A stretch of DNA of 64,000 bases, from contig NWBN01000032.1 in assembly GCA_002633315.1 (NCBI GenBank), forward strand, positions 66,050-130,049, read 5' to 3'. The position numbers and the translations under genes are program-made. Shown in pieces: positions 1 through 8,307 of this stretch. The notes beneath the pieces were generated by a model. That model was not told where the DNA came from. It worked only from the letters and a program-made list of their open reading frames with translations, and made no database searches. Origin of the DNA: Bacteroidales bacterium Phil6 (lineage in GTDB: Bacteria; Bacteroidota; Bacteroidia; Bacteroidales; F082). How positions within the stretch are numbered: the first letter of the stretch is position 1; every line of letters begins with the position of its first letter.

Positions 1-1
1 T

Positions 2-2188
2 AAACAAATATCTGACAATGCGAATGACAAAAATGACAAGATTGGATTGAGAGTTTCTAAGGAGGAAGAGAAACGTAAATCTTCAGATGAATACGATTTA
101 TTGAATGATAATTTGAAACAAAAGGAAACTGAACTCTTTTCTTTTAATATTGACTCTCTGAATAATGAGTATAAAAATATTAATGATACAATAAGACAGA
201 AGAATGAAAGAATTGCCAAACTTGAAAAGATCTGCGATATACTGACTCAATATTTTACTCTTAAAAATGTAATATCTGATAAAGAGAAAGAATTACTTAA
301 TTGTGAATCTGTTTTTCCGGATGTTTGCAGCAAATTTGTTCAGGCTGAAGACAAATTTAAAAATGTCGATAATATTTTTAACAACATGCGGGTGCTGGCA
401 GAAGATTGGATGAAAGAATACAGGGCTAAACTTAAAGATGGTGAGCCATGTCCTCTTTGCGGAAGTCTCGAACATAAGTATAAAGATGAACGCATTGTGG
501 ATTCTTTACTTGATACCATAGAAAAACAAAGAAATGATGCAAGAAATATTTATTTGGCCGCTCTTAAGGAAAAGAACGGAATGGAGGCTGAATTGAAATC
601 TTTGCAAGATACCTTAAAAATTAATAAAAAGAATCTTTCGGAATTTGAAAAAAGACTTGATGATTTATGCGACAATAAACCTGTTTATGATATCGAAAAG
701 ATAAAAAATGTGATAAACAGTCACAGGGTAGAGGTGGATAAATATAAGCTCAAGTCTGAAAATGTTTTTAATAAATTATCTTTAGCTCGGAATTTACAGA
801 ACGATATTAATTCTCTTCGTGTTAAACTTGATGAAAAAAAACATGCAGTCAACAATATCGAAATGGAAATCCTCAACATTAATAAGAATATCGAGATTCT
901 TTCCAACAAGACCGATGCTCTAAAAAAAGACATGGTGAATAAAGAGAGTTTGTTTGATAGCAAGATTCTGGAAGCCGGAAAATATCTGACACACGATAAC
1001 TGGTTAGATGAATGGATGAGAGATGAGTCCGAATATGTTCATGTTTTGTCTGATAATGCAGATAATTGGATCAAGGTTAAAGAGAAATATGATGTTGTCA
1101 GTAATAAAATCGAAGAATATGAATCTATCAACAGACAGTGTGTCGATTATATTGAAAAGATAACTTCTTTAATGTCTGAATGGCCTGTAAATGTTGCTGA
1201 TAAGGCATCGTTTGATACAGGAAATCTTGTTTCTGATTTTTCGACTTTGTATTATGAAACGAAATCATCTGTCGATTTTATTGGCGAAAAGAAAAGACAA
1301 TATGAATCGAGCATTTCTTTGATTATGGATTTTATAAACAATAATACATTGAATATCAATGTTGAAAGACTTGATTTTCTGTATAATATCAGCAATATCA
1401 GTGAATATGAGAGATATTTGCGAGATAAGGAAGATGCATTCAATAGGGCTGAAAATTCTTATAAATTGAAATACAATGAATTACAAAAACATCATAAATT
1501 GATGACATTGCCCGATGATATGTCTGTTGATTTTCTTAAAAATGAAAGTGAACGTCTTCAAAAGGAGAATACCGATATTGTGGAAGAAAAGATGAGAATT
1601 AAATCGGAACTCGACAATAATGACAAAAATAAAAATGAAGTACGGAAATTCAGGGAATTGTATAAGGTTAAAGAGGATGAGTACACACTTTGGCGCAATC
1701 TTGCTGATACAATAGGCACAACTGAATCCAACAACTTCCGCCAGGTGGCACAGTTATATACTCTGAAAATCTTGCTTGAGCGTTCCAACTTTTTTTTGAA
1801 ACAAATCAGCAGTCGCTATGAGTTTTCTTATTCTTTGGATACATGGGCTATTATGGTGATTGACAAGAATATGGGTGGTATTGAGCGTGTCGCGAGTTCA
1901 TTGTCTGGCGGTGAAACATTTATTGTTTCTCTCGCTCTCGCTTTGGGGTTGGCTGCATTGAATGATACCTCTTTCAGCGTCAACATGTTGTTTATTGATG
2001 AGGGCTTTGGCTCTCTTGATTATGACTCTCTCGACATGGTGATGGGAGTCTTGGAAAATCTTAATCAACTGGGTCGTCAGGTTGGGATAATATCACATGT
2101 GGAAATGTTGAGGGACAGAGTGCCTGCCAAGATTCAACTTGTAAAAAAAGGAAATTCATCAAGTGAAGTGTTAATTGTTAAATCATAA
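2..2188 (+). CDS. sbcC: SbcC-like exonuclease ATPase subunit, 5'-truncated by window edge
   Basis: C-terminal 728 codons of an SMC-type ATPase; the frame is open to the left edge, so the start and Walker A lie outside. The Rad50-type zinc-hook motif CPLCG is encoded near 449-463, between long Lys/Glu-rich coiled coils. The C-terminal lobe has the ABC signature SLSGGETF near 1900 and a Walker B ending DEGFGSLD near 2000, as in SbcC/Rad50. Family role: with SbcD it opens hairpins and processes double-strand ends. rmuC follows after 3 bases, so the two are probably co-transcribed. The hook lies near the left of the visible part with a much longer coil after it, which is as expected for a protein of about 1000 residues with its N-terminal half missing. 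Confidence 0.93.
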   Translation, partial: KQISDNANDKNDKIGLRVSKEEEKRKSSDEYDLLNDNLKQKETELFSFNIDSLNNEYKNINDTIRQKNERIAKLEKICDILTQYFTLKNVISDKEKELLNCESVFPDVCSKFVQAEDKFKNVDNIFNNMRVLAEDWMKEYRAKLKDGEPCPLCGSLEHKYKDERIVDSLLDTIEKQRNDARNIYLAALKEKNGMEAELKSLQDTLKINKKNLSEFEKRLDDLCDNKPVYDIEKIKNVINSHRVEVDKYKLKSENVFNKLSLARNLQNDINSLRVKLDEKKHAVNNIEMEILNINKNIEILSNKTDALKKDMVNKESLFDSKILEAGKYLTHDNWLDEWMRDESEYVHVLSDNADNWIKVKEKYDVVSNKIEEYESINRQCVDYIEKITSLMSEWPVNVADKASFDTGNLVSDFSTLYYETKSSVDFIGEKKRQYESSISLIMDFINNNTLNINVERLDFLYNISNISEYERYLRDKEDAFNRAENSYKLKYNELQKHHKLMTLPDDMSVDFLKNESERLQKENTDIVEEKMRIKSELDNNDKNKNEVRKFRELYKVKEDEYTLWRNLADTIGTTESNNFRQVAQLYTLKILLERSNFFLKQISSRYEFSYSLDTWAIMVIDKNMGGIERVASSLSGGETFIVSLALALGLAALNDTSFSVNMLFIDEGFGSLDYDSLDMVMGVLENLNQLGRQVGIISHVEMLRDRVPAKIQLVKKGNSSSEVLIVKS

Positions 2189-2191
2189 TAT

Positions 2192-3364
2192 ATGTTTGGT
2201 TACATATTATGCGGTGTGGCATGTTTTTTATTTGGCGTCCTTTTTACAGCCCTCTTTATGAAAAGTAAAAATGCAGCCCTATCTAAGGAACTTGAAATGA
2301 CAAGATCTCTGTCGGGAAAAGAAAAGGAGAGACAAAATGAACAATTTAAAAATCAGTTGAATACACTGAAACTTGAGGTCGAGAAGATGACAGATTCCTT
2401 ATTAAGACAAAGACGTGTTGAACTTTCTAAGGAAAATGAGTCTCAAATTGGTGCTATCTTGAAACCGTTGAGAGAGAGTATCGATGGCATGAACCGTACT
2501 ATGATTGACAGTATCCGTAACAATTCAGAGAATAAGGCAAGTTTGGAGAAGGCTATTGAAAATCTGATGCAGAAAACCATAGATATCGGCAATGATGCCA
2601 ACAGATTGGCTAAGGCATTGAAAAACGACTCTAAGACCCAGGGAAACTGGGGTGAGCTGATGCTGGATACTGTCTTGGAGAAAGCAGGACTTAAAGAAGG
2701 CTTGCATTATGAAAGACAGTGTTTAATACGCGACAGCAGGGGACATACTGTCTATAATGAAGATAATGGGAAACGAATGATGCCAGATGTAATTGTGCAT
2801 TTCCCCGACAACAAGGATCTTATCATAGATTCAAAAGTCTCATTGACGGCATATACCGATTATTGCGATACTGTCGATGAAGAAAAACGACGTTATTTTT
2901 TGCAGTCTCATCTCTCAAGTTTTCGTAAACATGTTAAAGAATTATACGACAAGAATTATTCTATGTATATTAAAGCACCAAAAGAGACTATGGACTATGT
3001 AATAATGTATGTTCCCAACGAGTCGGCTTTGCGGTTGGCAATGGATAATGATGTCAATTTATGGCAGGAATCATTCGACAAAGGAGTTTTTATTACAGGA
3101 ACACAAAATCTAATGGCCGTTTTGCGCGTAGTTTACATCGTTTGGGCTCAGTTTGTTCAAAACGAAAATCAGCAACAGATTTTTGAGGAAGTGAATACAT
3201 TGCTTCTGCGCATTGATGAGTTTATTAAAAGATATGAAGAAATGGGGAAGAGGTTAGACTCATTGTCAAAATTATATGAAGAAACCGGGAAAAAACTGTA
3301 TGGAAGAAATAACAGTGTTGCCAACGTTGCAACCCGCATCAAAAACTTGAGCGAAAATTGTTGA
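2192..3364 (+). CDS. rmuC: DNA recombination protein RmuC
   Basis: 390 residues. An N-terminal membrane segment (about residues 3-25) is followed by a coiled coil (about 30-75) and the RmuC nuclease-like domain, recognised by GNWGELMLDTVLEKAGL near residue 150 and the DSKVSLTAY stretch. The architecture and length fit RmuC, a membrane-anchored protein that limits recombination at inverted repeats; its biochemical activity is not firmly established. It starts 3 bases after sbcC, consistent with a small DNA-repair operon, and a hairpin terminator lies about 35 bases after the stop. Confidence 0.93.
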   Translation: MFGYILCGVACFLFGVLFTALFMKSKNAALSKELEMTRSLSGKEKERQNEQFKNQLNTLKLEVEKMTDSLLRQRRVELSKENESQIGAILKPLRESIDGMNRTMIDSIRNNSENKASLEKAIENLMQKTIDIGNDANRLAKALKNDSKTQGNWGELMLDTVLEKAGLKEGLHYERQCLIRDSRGHTVYNEDNGKRMMPDVIVHFPDNKDLIIDSKVSLTAYTDYCDTVDEEKRRYFLQSHLSSFRKHVKELYDKNYSMYIKAPKETMDYVIMYVPNESALRLAMDNDVNLWQESFDKGVFITGTQNLMAVLRVVYIVWAQFVQNENQQQIFEEVNTLLLRIDEFIKRYEEMGKRLDSLSKLYEETGKKLYGRNNSVANVATRIKNLSENC

Positions 3365-3397
3365 TGTTTTTAATTCTGTTTCATTTAAAGACATAAA

Positions 3398-3421
3398 AAA
3401 AGACCGTAATCACGGTCTTTT
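3398..3421. terminator. Bidirectional hairpin terminator between rmuC and tRNA-Arg
   Basis: AAAGACCGT pairs with ACGGTCTTT around a 4-base loop. It is flanked by an A-run on the left and T's on the right, so it can end rmuC (+) and the tRNA (-). Confidence 0.8.
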
Positions 3422-3422
3422 G

Positions 3423-3496
3423 TGAACTAGGCGGGAGTCGAACCCACAACCGTCTGATCCGTAGTCAGATACTCTATCCAATTGAGCTACTAGTCC
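3423..3496 (-). tRNA. tRNA-Arg (ACG)
   Basis: The reverse complement folds as a cloverleaf: acceptor GGACTAG/CTAGTTC with one G-U pair, anticodon arm TCTGA-CTACGGA-TCAGA giving anticodon ACG, and a T-arm with GGTTCGACTCC. The 3' CCA is not encoded. ACG is expected to be edited to ICG by TadA. Confidence 0.95.
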
Positions 3497-3510
3497 AACG
3501 TTTTCGGGTG

Positions 3511-3540
3511 CAAAGATACTACTTTTTTTATTAATGCAAA
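3511..3540 (-). promoter_or_regulatory. Promoter of tRNA-Arg
   Basis: On the minus strand, TTTG (3537-3540) lies 18 bases before TATCTTTG (3511-3518), matching the Bacteroidota TTTG/TAnnTTTG consensus, about 15 bases before the tRNA. Confidence 0.75.
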
Positions 3541-3642
3541 TAAAAAAATAAAAAAAATTATTCGTATCTGTTATCTTGTAAAAAGAAACAAACCTCATCA
3601 TAATAGCAGTTATAAAATGATGAGATTTGTTTTGATTTTTCT

Positions 3643-4887
3643 TTAACACAATGAATTGAGATTAGGAGTGTAGTTGCCTCTTATCATCTGCGAAAAGATC
3701 TGTGCTGTTTCTATTGGAAGATATCCTAAAAGATTCTGTGCAATCTTCAAAATCAAATCAACTTCAGATGCCTTTATTTCTTTATCTGCCATTACGAGAG
3801 CTATCATATACTGTAACATGCTGTCACGCGCATCCGGATTAGTCTGCATGATCTTTGTTACGGACTCTTCAAATAGTTTTCCGACATCCAGTTTCGCAAT
3901 TGTTTCGAGATAGTCTTTTGGAAAAATATGGAAACATGAAAGTTCGTTTAATATAAACTCATATTCGTTTATGTGCATGCCGTTGTCTGCATTGGAAATG
4001 ATAATACCTGCAGTTGCAATAAATTGCGACATGTAAACATCTAACTCGCTGCTTTTTATTTTCAAAAGAATGCTTATCAATTCATCCATTTCAGCCTGCA
4101 ATTCCTTTTTGTTCATTCCGCCTTTGACAAAAAATGAACTCTTTGAAAACATGTTGAGAGCCTGAACTCTGATAGGATTTATTGGGTGAGTTGCAAAATT
4201 GATGCCTTTGTCGTTTTTGAAGTATTCTAACCTTTTGTTGTTTTCTTCAAGCAATACTTCTACATTCATCTGCATTTTTTCAAAATCAAGTCCTGACGAC
4301 ATCTTGAAAAATGCTGAGATGCAGACGGAAATGTCAGGCATGGCAAAGAACCCGAATCTGTCAGCTACCAATTCCGACAACTGTTGCCACAACCTGATTT
4401 TGTATTGTAATGTAACAGGCGGATAAGAACCTTCAGGATAAATAAACTCAATCAATTTTACGAGACTTGCATTTTCATTGATAAGATGCCCCATCTCATG
4501 TCCTATCACAAAACGCAACTCGTCTTCCGTCATCAGTTGAATCAGTGATGAATTTACATTGATAATGTTGGGATCTTCTCCTTGTGAAGCAATGGCAAAG
4601 GCATTGACAGAGGAATCTCCTGTGATATAGAAATCTACAGGTTTGTCAAATTTAAGTTTGTCTTTTATTTCATTGAAAATTTTGTAATATCGAGGCAGAG
4701 TTTCTTCTTCAACTTTAAAACTGTGACCTTCTAATATGCTTCTATGATAGTTGTCGAAACTCGGTATCTTGGCAAGTTCAATAATATTTTCAACAACTTC
4801 ACCCTGTAAAGCATCATAAATTTGTTTGCTTAATGCCTTTTCTAAAGGCAAACCATAGTCATTTTTAGTTCTACATTTCATTTTCAA
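3643..4887 (-). CDS. M48-type zinc metallopeptidase with C-terminal TerB-like domain
   Basis: 414 residues without a signal peptide or membrane segment, so probably cytosolic. The zinc motif HEMGH is at residues 130-134, and the third ligand is likely the Glu of SELVADRFG (about residue 172), as in M48 (Ste24/HtpX-like) peptidases. The last 60 or so residues (MIALVMADKEIKASEVDLIL) resemble the TerB/DjlA-type helical domain, with the acidic ADKEI signature. Membrane M48 proteases have several membrane segments; this one has none, so it is a soluble variant and its substrate is unknown. It is a single gene whose stop lies about 100 bases from the tRNA-Arg promoter. An alternative start is two codons downstream. 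Confidence 0.82.
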   Translation of the reverse strand: MKMKCRTKNDYGLPLEKALSKQIYDALQGEVVENIIELAKIPSFDNYHRSILEGHSFKVEEETLPRYYKIFNEIKDKLKFDKPVDFYITGDSSVNAFAIASQGEDPNIINVNSSLIQLMTEDELRFVIGHEMGHLINENASLVKLIEFIYPEGSYPPVTLQYKIRLWQQLSELVADRFGFFAMPDISVCISAFFKMSSGLDFEKMQMNVEVLLEENNKRLEYFKNDKGINFATHPINPIRVQALNMFSKSSFFVKGGMNKKELQAEMDELISILLKIKSSELDVYMSQFIATAGIIISNADNGMHINEYEFILNELSCFHIFPKDYLETIAKLDVGKLFEESVTKIMQTNPDARDSMLQYMIALVMADKEIKASEVDLILKIAQNLLGYLPIETAQIFSQMIRGNYTPNLNSLC

Positions 4888-5050
4888 AATTTTTTGTAAA
4901 AATAATATTTTTTTGCTTATGTCTTGTTTTTGTAAATTATCTTTTAAAGTTTATTTTGTTGTGATATCTGCCGTCGTTTTGACATGTTTACATAGTCATA
5001 AATCAATCTAATATTTTGAGGTGGCAAATGATAAAAATCGATGCAAAAAA

Positions 5051-5080
5051 TTTGTGATATTAATATTTTTTGTAAATTTG
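5051..5080 (+). promoter_or_regulatory. Promoter of the secreted YD-like protein gene
   Basis: TTTG (5051-5054) is 18 bases before TAAATTTG (5073-5080). The ATG is 23 bases downstream. Confidence 0.75.
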
Positions 5081-5102
5081 CTAAAATTTAAATATCATTA
5101 AT

Positions 5103-6227
5103 ATGAAGAAACTTTACTTATTCATGATGATGGCTTTGTTTGCCATACCCGTTTTTGCACAAACAAATTATAACTATTATTTAAGCAATGTAAAAGCAAG
5201 TGATGACTTTGAAAATGTAATCTACCAAATCGATGAATCTTTTCATGTTGGAATGATCGAGTTTTTTGAGGAGGGAGAGCCTTCCTATGACAGATACGTG
5301 TTTTATGATGACAACGGCAATCTGATAAAACTTGAGACACACCAATATATTGAAGGAGAATATGTTTTCGTTAATTATATTGAATATGGCTATAATGATT
5401 TGAATCAAAAGATAACACGTAAGAATTACAATAACTTTAGTGGTACTTTTGAGTTGGGTGGCACATATTATTATTCTTATGACGACAACGGCAATATGGT
5501 TTATTGGGAACTTGATTTCGCCGGCGGAATATTTCAGAAGTGTGAACTTACCTATAATGAAGATAATAATGTTGTTCAAGAGATCGGCTATGACCAGGAT
5601 TTCTCTGGTGCTTTCCAAAATAGTTGGAAAATAGATTATGAATATGACAATCAAGGTAACAAAGTGTCATGTACTGATTCATATTGGATGGGTTCCTATT
5701 GGGCTCCTTCATCAACCGACCGCTGGACATACGACGAATACGGTAACTGCATCGTCCATGAATTGATAAATAACGGTGTCGTGGTTGAAAAAAGCGAATA
5801 TAATTACGATTTTAATATCAATATTGAAAATGTCGTTTTGTATGAGAACCCGGAAAATGAATTTCCTGTATTTCCTTATATGACAAATGCTGTCGTATCT
5901 GAGAAATATTATCTTGAAAATGAGGCTCAACAACTGGTTCATGTTTGCGATTATATATATTCTTATGAAGAAATAAACACTACCTGTGTGAAGGAAAATG
6001 AACTCTCATTAATATGTTATCCCAATCCTGCATCTTCTTCATTTATGATTCAATCTGAAGATGTCGAAAATGTGGAGATTTATAATATGCTTGGTAACAA
6101 AGTGTTTTCTGGTGCTGTGAATGGATCAAGACAAATCGATGTGACGGATTTTGACAATGGAGTGTACGTTGTTAAGATGTATAACGAGGGAAAAACATCG
6201 ACAGGAAAACTTGTTGTGAGAAGATAA
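5103..6227 (+). CDS. T9SS-secreted protein with YD-like repeats
   Basis: 374 residues. A signal peptide covers about residues 1-20 (MKKLYLFMMMALFAIPVFAQ). The central 250 residues carry recurring Tyr-Asp-Gly motifs (YDDNGNL, YEYDNQGNK, YDEYGNC) that resemble RHS/YD beta repeats. The last 75 or so residues form a T9SS type A sorting domain beginning CYPNPASSSF and ending GKLVVRR. Family knowledge predicts Sec export, then passage through the T9SS with loss of the C-terminal domain and attachment to the surface or release. No catalytic motif was found. It stands alone between its own promoter and terminator. Confidence 0.85.
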   Translation: MKKLYLFMMMALFAIPVFAQTNYNYYLSNVKASDDFENVIYQIDESFHVGMIEFFEEGEPSYDRYVFYDDNGNLIKLETHQYIEGEYVFVNYIEYGYNDLNQKITRKNYNNFSGTFELGGTYYYSYDDNGNMVYWELDFAGGIFQKCELTYNEDNNVVQEIGYDQDFSGAFQNSWKIDYEYDNQGNKVSCTDSYWMGSYWAPSSTDRWTYDEYGNCIVHELINNGVVVEKSEYNYDFNINIENVVLYENPENEFPVFPYMTNAVVSEKYYLENEAQQLVHVCDYIYSYEEINTTCVKENELSLICYPNPASSSFMIQSEDVENVEIYNMLGNKVFSGAVNGSRQIDVTDFDNGVYVVKMYNEGKTSTGKLVVRR

Positions 6228-6253
6228 TGAATTAATCTGAATAGTTTTATTAC

Positions 6254-6284
6254 AGGTGTATCAAAGAGAAAATTTGGTACACCT
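6254..6284 (+). terminator. Hairpin terminator after the YD-like protein gene
   Basis: AGGTGTATCAAA pairs with TTTGGTACACCT (12 bp with one U-G) around a 7-base loop, followed by TATTTGTTATTT. Confidence 0.7.
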
Positions 6285-6321
6285 TATTTGTTATTTCCGG
6301 AAGAAATAATTTACTCTTTCT

Positions 6322-6353
6322 TTTGATTTAATCTTTTATATTTAATAATTTTG
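6322..6353 (+). promoter_or_regulatory. Promoter of the BASS-type transporter gene
   Basis: TTTG (6322-6325) is 20 bases before TAATTTTG (6346-6353). The predicted start of transcription near 6360 supports the ATG at 6418. Confidence 0.65.
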
Positions 6354-6417
6354 CAACCTTTATCGTTGACATGATTATGATTTGTATCATGTTGATAATC
6401 GGTTTGATATAGTAAAG

Positions 6418-7308
6418 ATGAAAAAAATTAGACCATATATTCTTCCAATTGCCATTGTATTTGGCTTGTTTTTTCACAAATATTGTGCGGTTTTGAAAGT
6501 AGTGGTGCCATATTTGGTGTTTTGTATCCTGTTTTTGAATTTTTTGGCAGTAAAATTAAAAAATCTGAGGATGTGTTTCATGGATATTTGTCTGATGCTG
6601 TTTCAGATAACAGTGAGCATTGGAATGTATTTTATCTTAAAATTGCTTGGATTTGATGAAATAGTAGCTCAAAGTGTACTTGTTGGTGTCCTGTGTCCTG
6701 TGGCGGCTTCTGTAGTCGTCATTGCCGGAATGCTCGGAGCCAACAAAGAAACACTTACCACTTATGCCATTATGGGTAATCTTATGGTCGCTGTCGTGGC
6801 TCCAATATATTTTTCTTTCATTGGTGTACATCAAGATATGCCTTTTTGGACTTCTTTCTTGATTGTACTCAAAAAAATAGGTAGTGTGATTGCATTGCCT
6901 TTTTTTGTGGCTTGGATATTGGAACAGTATTTTAAAAAAGGAAGTGACAGGATTGCCAAATTCTCCGGATTATCATTTTATCTATGGGCAATGGCGTTGT
7001 GTATTACCATAGGACAAACTATAGACTTTTTGATGTTGAGTAAAAAGGATGATTTGGACATAATACTATGGATTGCGGTGTTTTCTCTGATTTTCTGTGT
7101 GATACAATTCAGTGTTGGACGAAGACTTGGCAGACATTATGGTGATGTCGTAGCTGGCGGTCAACTTTTGGGACAGAAAAATACTGCTATAGGCATTTGG
7201 ATGGCAACGACTTATCTCAATCCCTTGGCATCCCTGTTCCCGGCATTGTATTCAGTATGGCAGAATGTTTTCAATAGCTGGCAACTGTGGCGTTATAAAA
7301 AATCTTAA
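6418..7308 (+). CDS. Bile-acid:sodium symporter-like (BASS superfamily) membrane transporter
   Basis: 296 residues, strongly hydrophobic, about nine membrane segments. The pattern with a Pro/Ala-rich segment (VLCPVAASVVVIAGMLGAN) and a late segment GGQLLGQKNTAIGIWMA resembles the paired discontinuous helices of BASS/ACR3 carriers. Family members are mainly sodium-coupled organic anion transporters, so the substrate cannot be named. An upstream in-frame TTG at 6382 would add 12 polar residues; the ATG at 6418, just before MKKIRPYILPIAI, is preferred. The 3' end overlaps the convergent hydrolase gene by 4 bases. Confidence 0.75.
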   Translation: MKKIRPYILPIAIVFGLFFHKYCAVLKVVVPYLVFCILFLNFLAVKLKNLRMCFMDICLMLFQITVSIGMYFILKLLGFDEIVAQSVLVGVLCPVAASVVVIAGMLGANKETLTTYAIMGNLMVAVVAPIYFSFIGVHQDMPFWTSFLIVLKKIGSVIALPFFVAWILEQYFKKGSDRIAKFSGLSFYLWAMALCITIGQTIDFLMLSKKDDLDIILWIAVFSLIFCVIQFSVGRRLGRHYGDVVAGGQLLGQKNTAIGIWMATTYLNPLASLFPALYSVWQNVFNSWQLWRYKKS

Positions 7309-7988
7309 TAATGTAAAAACTCTGCCACAGCAGTATTGAATTCTTGGTAATTGCTGCTTGCGATAAAATGATTTCCTTTGATAATTTTCAATTCTGCATT
7401 CGGCAAACTGTTGAATATCAGTTTTGTGTGTTTGTCTTTTATCATGTCTCTATCTCCGGCAATAACAAGTGTTTCATGTGTTATCTGCTTTAAAGATTCC
7501 GGCTTGATATTTGGATAATTGACCATCAGACCCAACATTTCATTGTTGCGTAAGGCTTTTATATTCCTTTTTTTGAAAAGTTTGCTTATTGTATATGCTA
7601 TTATTATCGGTAGTTGTATTCTGTTTTTGACACCATGAGGATATAAATTACCACCGTTGAGGATCAGTCTGTTGACTTTCTCCGGGTATTTCAGAACAAA
7701 TTCCAATGCAATATTTGCACCATCGGAAAATCCGAGAATGTCGGCTTTGTCAATGCATTTCACATCCATAAAATCTCTTAAATCTTCTGCAAATTGTTTC
7801 AGTGTAAAAGGAGCGTTGCCTCGCTCTGTCATTCCGTGCCCTCTTGTGTCAATTGCCACGACTCGGCATTTCTCGGAGAAAAACTCTATCTGATGCTTGA
7901 AATAGGTGTGGTCTTCAGCGTTACCATGTAATAATATCAATGGTTGTCCTTCTCCTTTGTCTATATAAAAATGCTTTATGTCTGTCAT
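7305..7988 (-). CDS. Alpha/beta-fold hydrolase
   Basis: 227 residues of a compact alpha/beta hydrolase. The oxyanion region is LLHGNAED, the nucleophile elbow is GFSDGA (Ser about residue 88), the acid is probably in AGDRDMI and the catalytic His in KGNHFIA, all in the usual order. No signal peptide, so cytoplasmic. Family members cleave esters or related bonds; the substrate is unknown. The ATG at 7988 is chosen over an upstream TTG at 8003 because it begins directly before the first strand. It ends convergently with the BASS-type transporter. Confidence 0.85.
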   Translation of the reverse strand: MTDIKHFYIDKGEGQPLILLHGNAEDHTYFKHQIEFFSEKCRVVAIDTRGHGMTERGNAPFTLKQFAEDLRDFMDVKCIDKADILGFSDGANIALEFVLKYPEKVNRLILNGGNLYPHGVKNRIQLPIIIAYTISKLFKKRNIKALRNNEMLGLMVNYPNIKPESLKQITHETLVIAGDRDMIKDKHTKLIFNSLPNAELKIIKGNHFIASSNYQEFNTAVAEFLHY

Positions 7989-8039
7989 ATAATAAAAAAA
8001 CAATCAAAATGATTGTTCTATCTGATGTTAATATAAAAG

Positions 8040-8113
8040 AGCCGGTGGAGGGATTCGAACCCCCGACCCCGAGATTACAAATCACGTGCTCTGGCCAACT
8101 GAGCTACACCGGC
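8040..8113 (-). tRNA. tRNA-Thr (TGT)
   Basis: The reverse complement has acceptor GCCGGTG/CACCGGC with discriminator T, a D-arm GCTCAGTTGGC, anticodon TGT in loop TTTGTAA, and a T-arm GGTTCGAATCC. The anticodon stem has a central T-T mismatch. CCA is not encoded. Confidence 0.93.
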
Positions 8114-8152
8114 ATTCTGTCACAGAACTTTTCCCTTTCGGATAAAGCACTG

Positions 8153-8183
8153 CAAAATTACATGTTTTATCGATACATTGCAA
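8153..8183 (-). promoter_or_regulatory. Promoter of tRNA-Thr
   Basis: On the minus strand TTG (8181-8183) is 20 bases before TAATTTTG (8153-8160). Confidence 0.7.
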
Positions 8184-8220
8184 GTAAAACATTATTTTTA
8201 TAATTGTCTGTTTTTATGAC

Positions 8221-8260
8221 AAAGACACCACCTGTTCTTATTAGATGTAATGGTGTCTTT
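8221..8260 (-). terminator. Hairpin after the aldo/keto reductase gene
   Basis: AAAGACACCA (8221-8230) pairs perfectly with TGGTGTCTTT (8251-8260) around a 20-base loop, 47 bases past the reductase stop. There is no strong T-run on the minus strand, so the terminator role is inferred. Confidence 0.5.
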
Positions 8261-8307
8261 GATTAAAGAAAATATAATATCCTTTCATCATGAAATTAAG
8301 TTTAACT

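Noticed and set aside
5181-5654. Antisense open frame of 157 codons in the YD-like protein gene
   Set aside because: A shadow frame without promoter or family resemblance.
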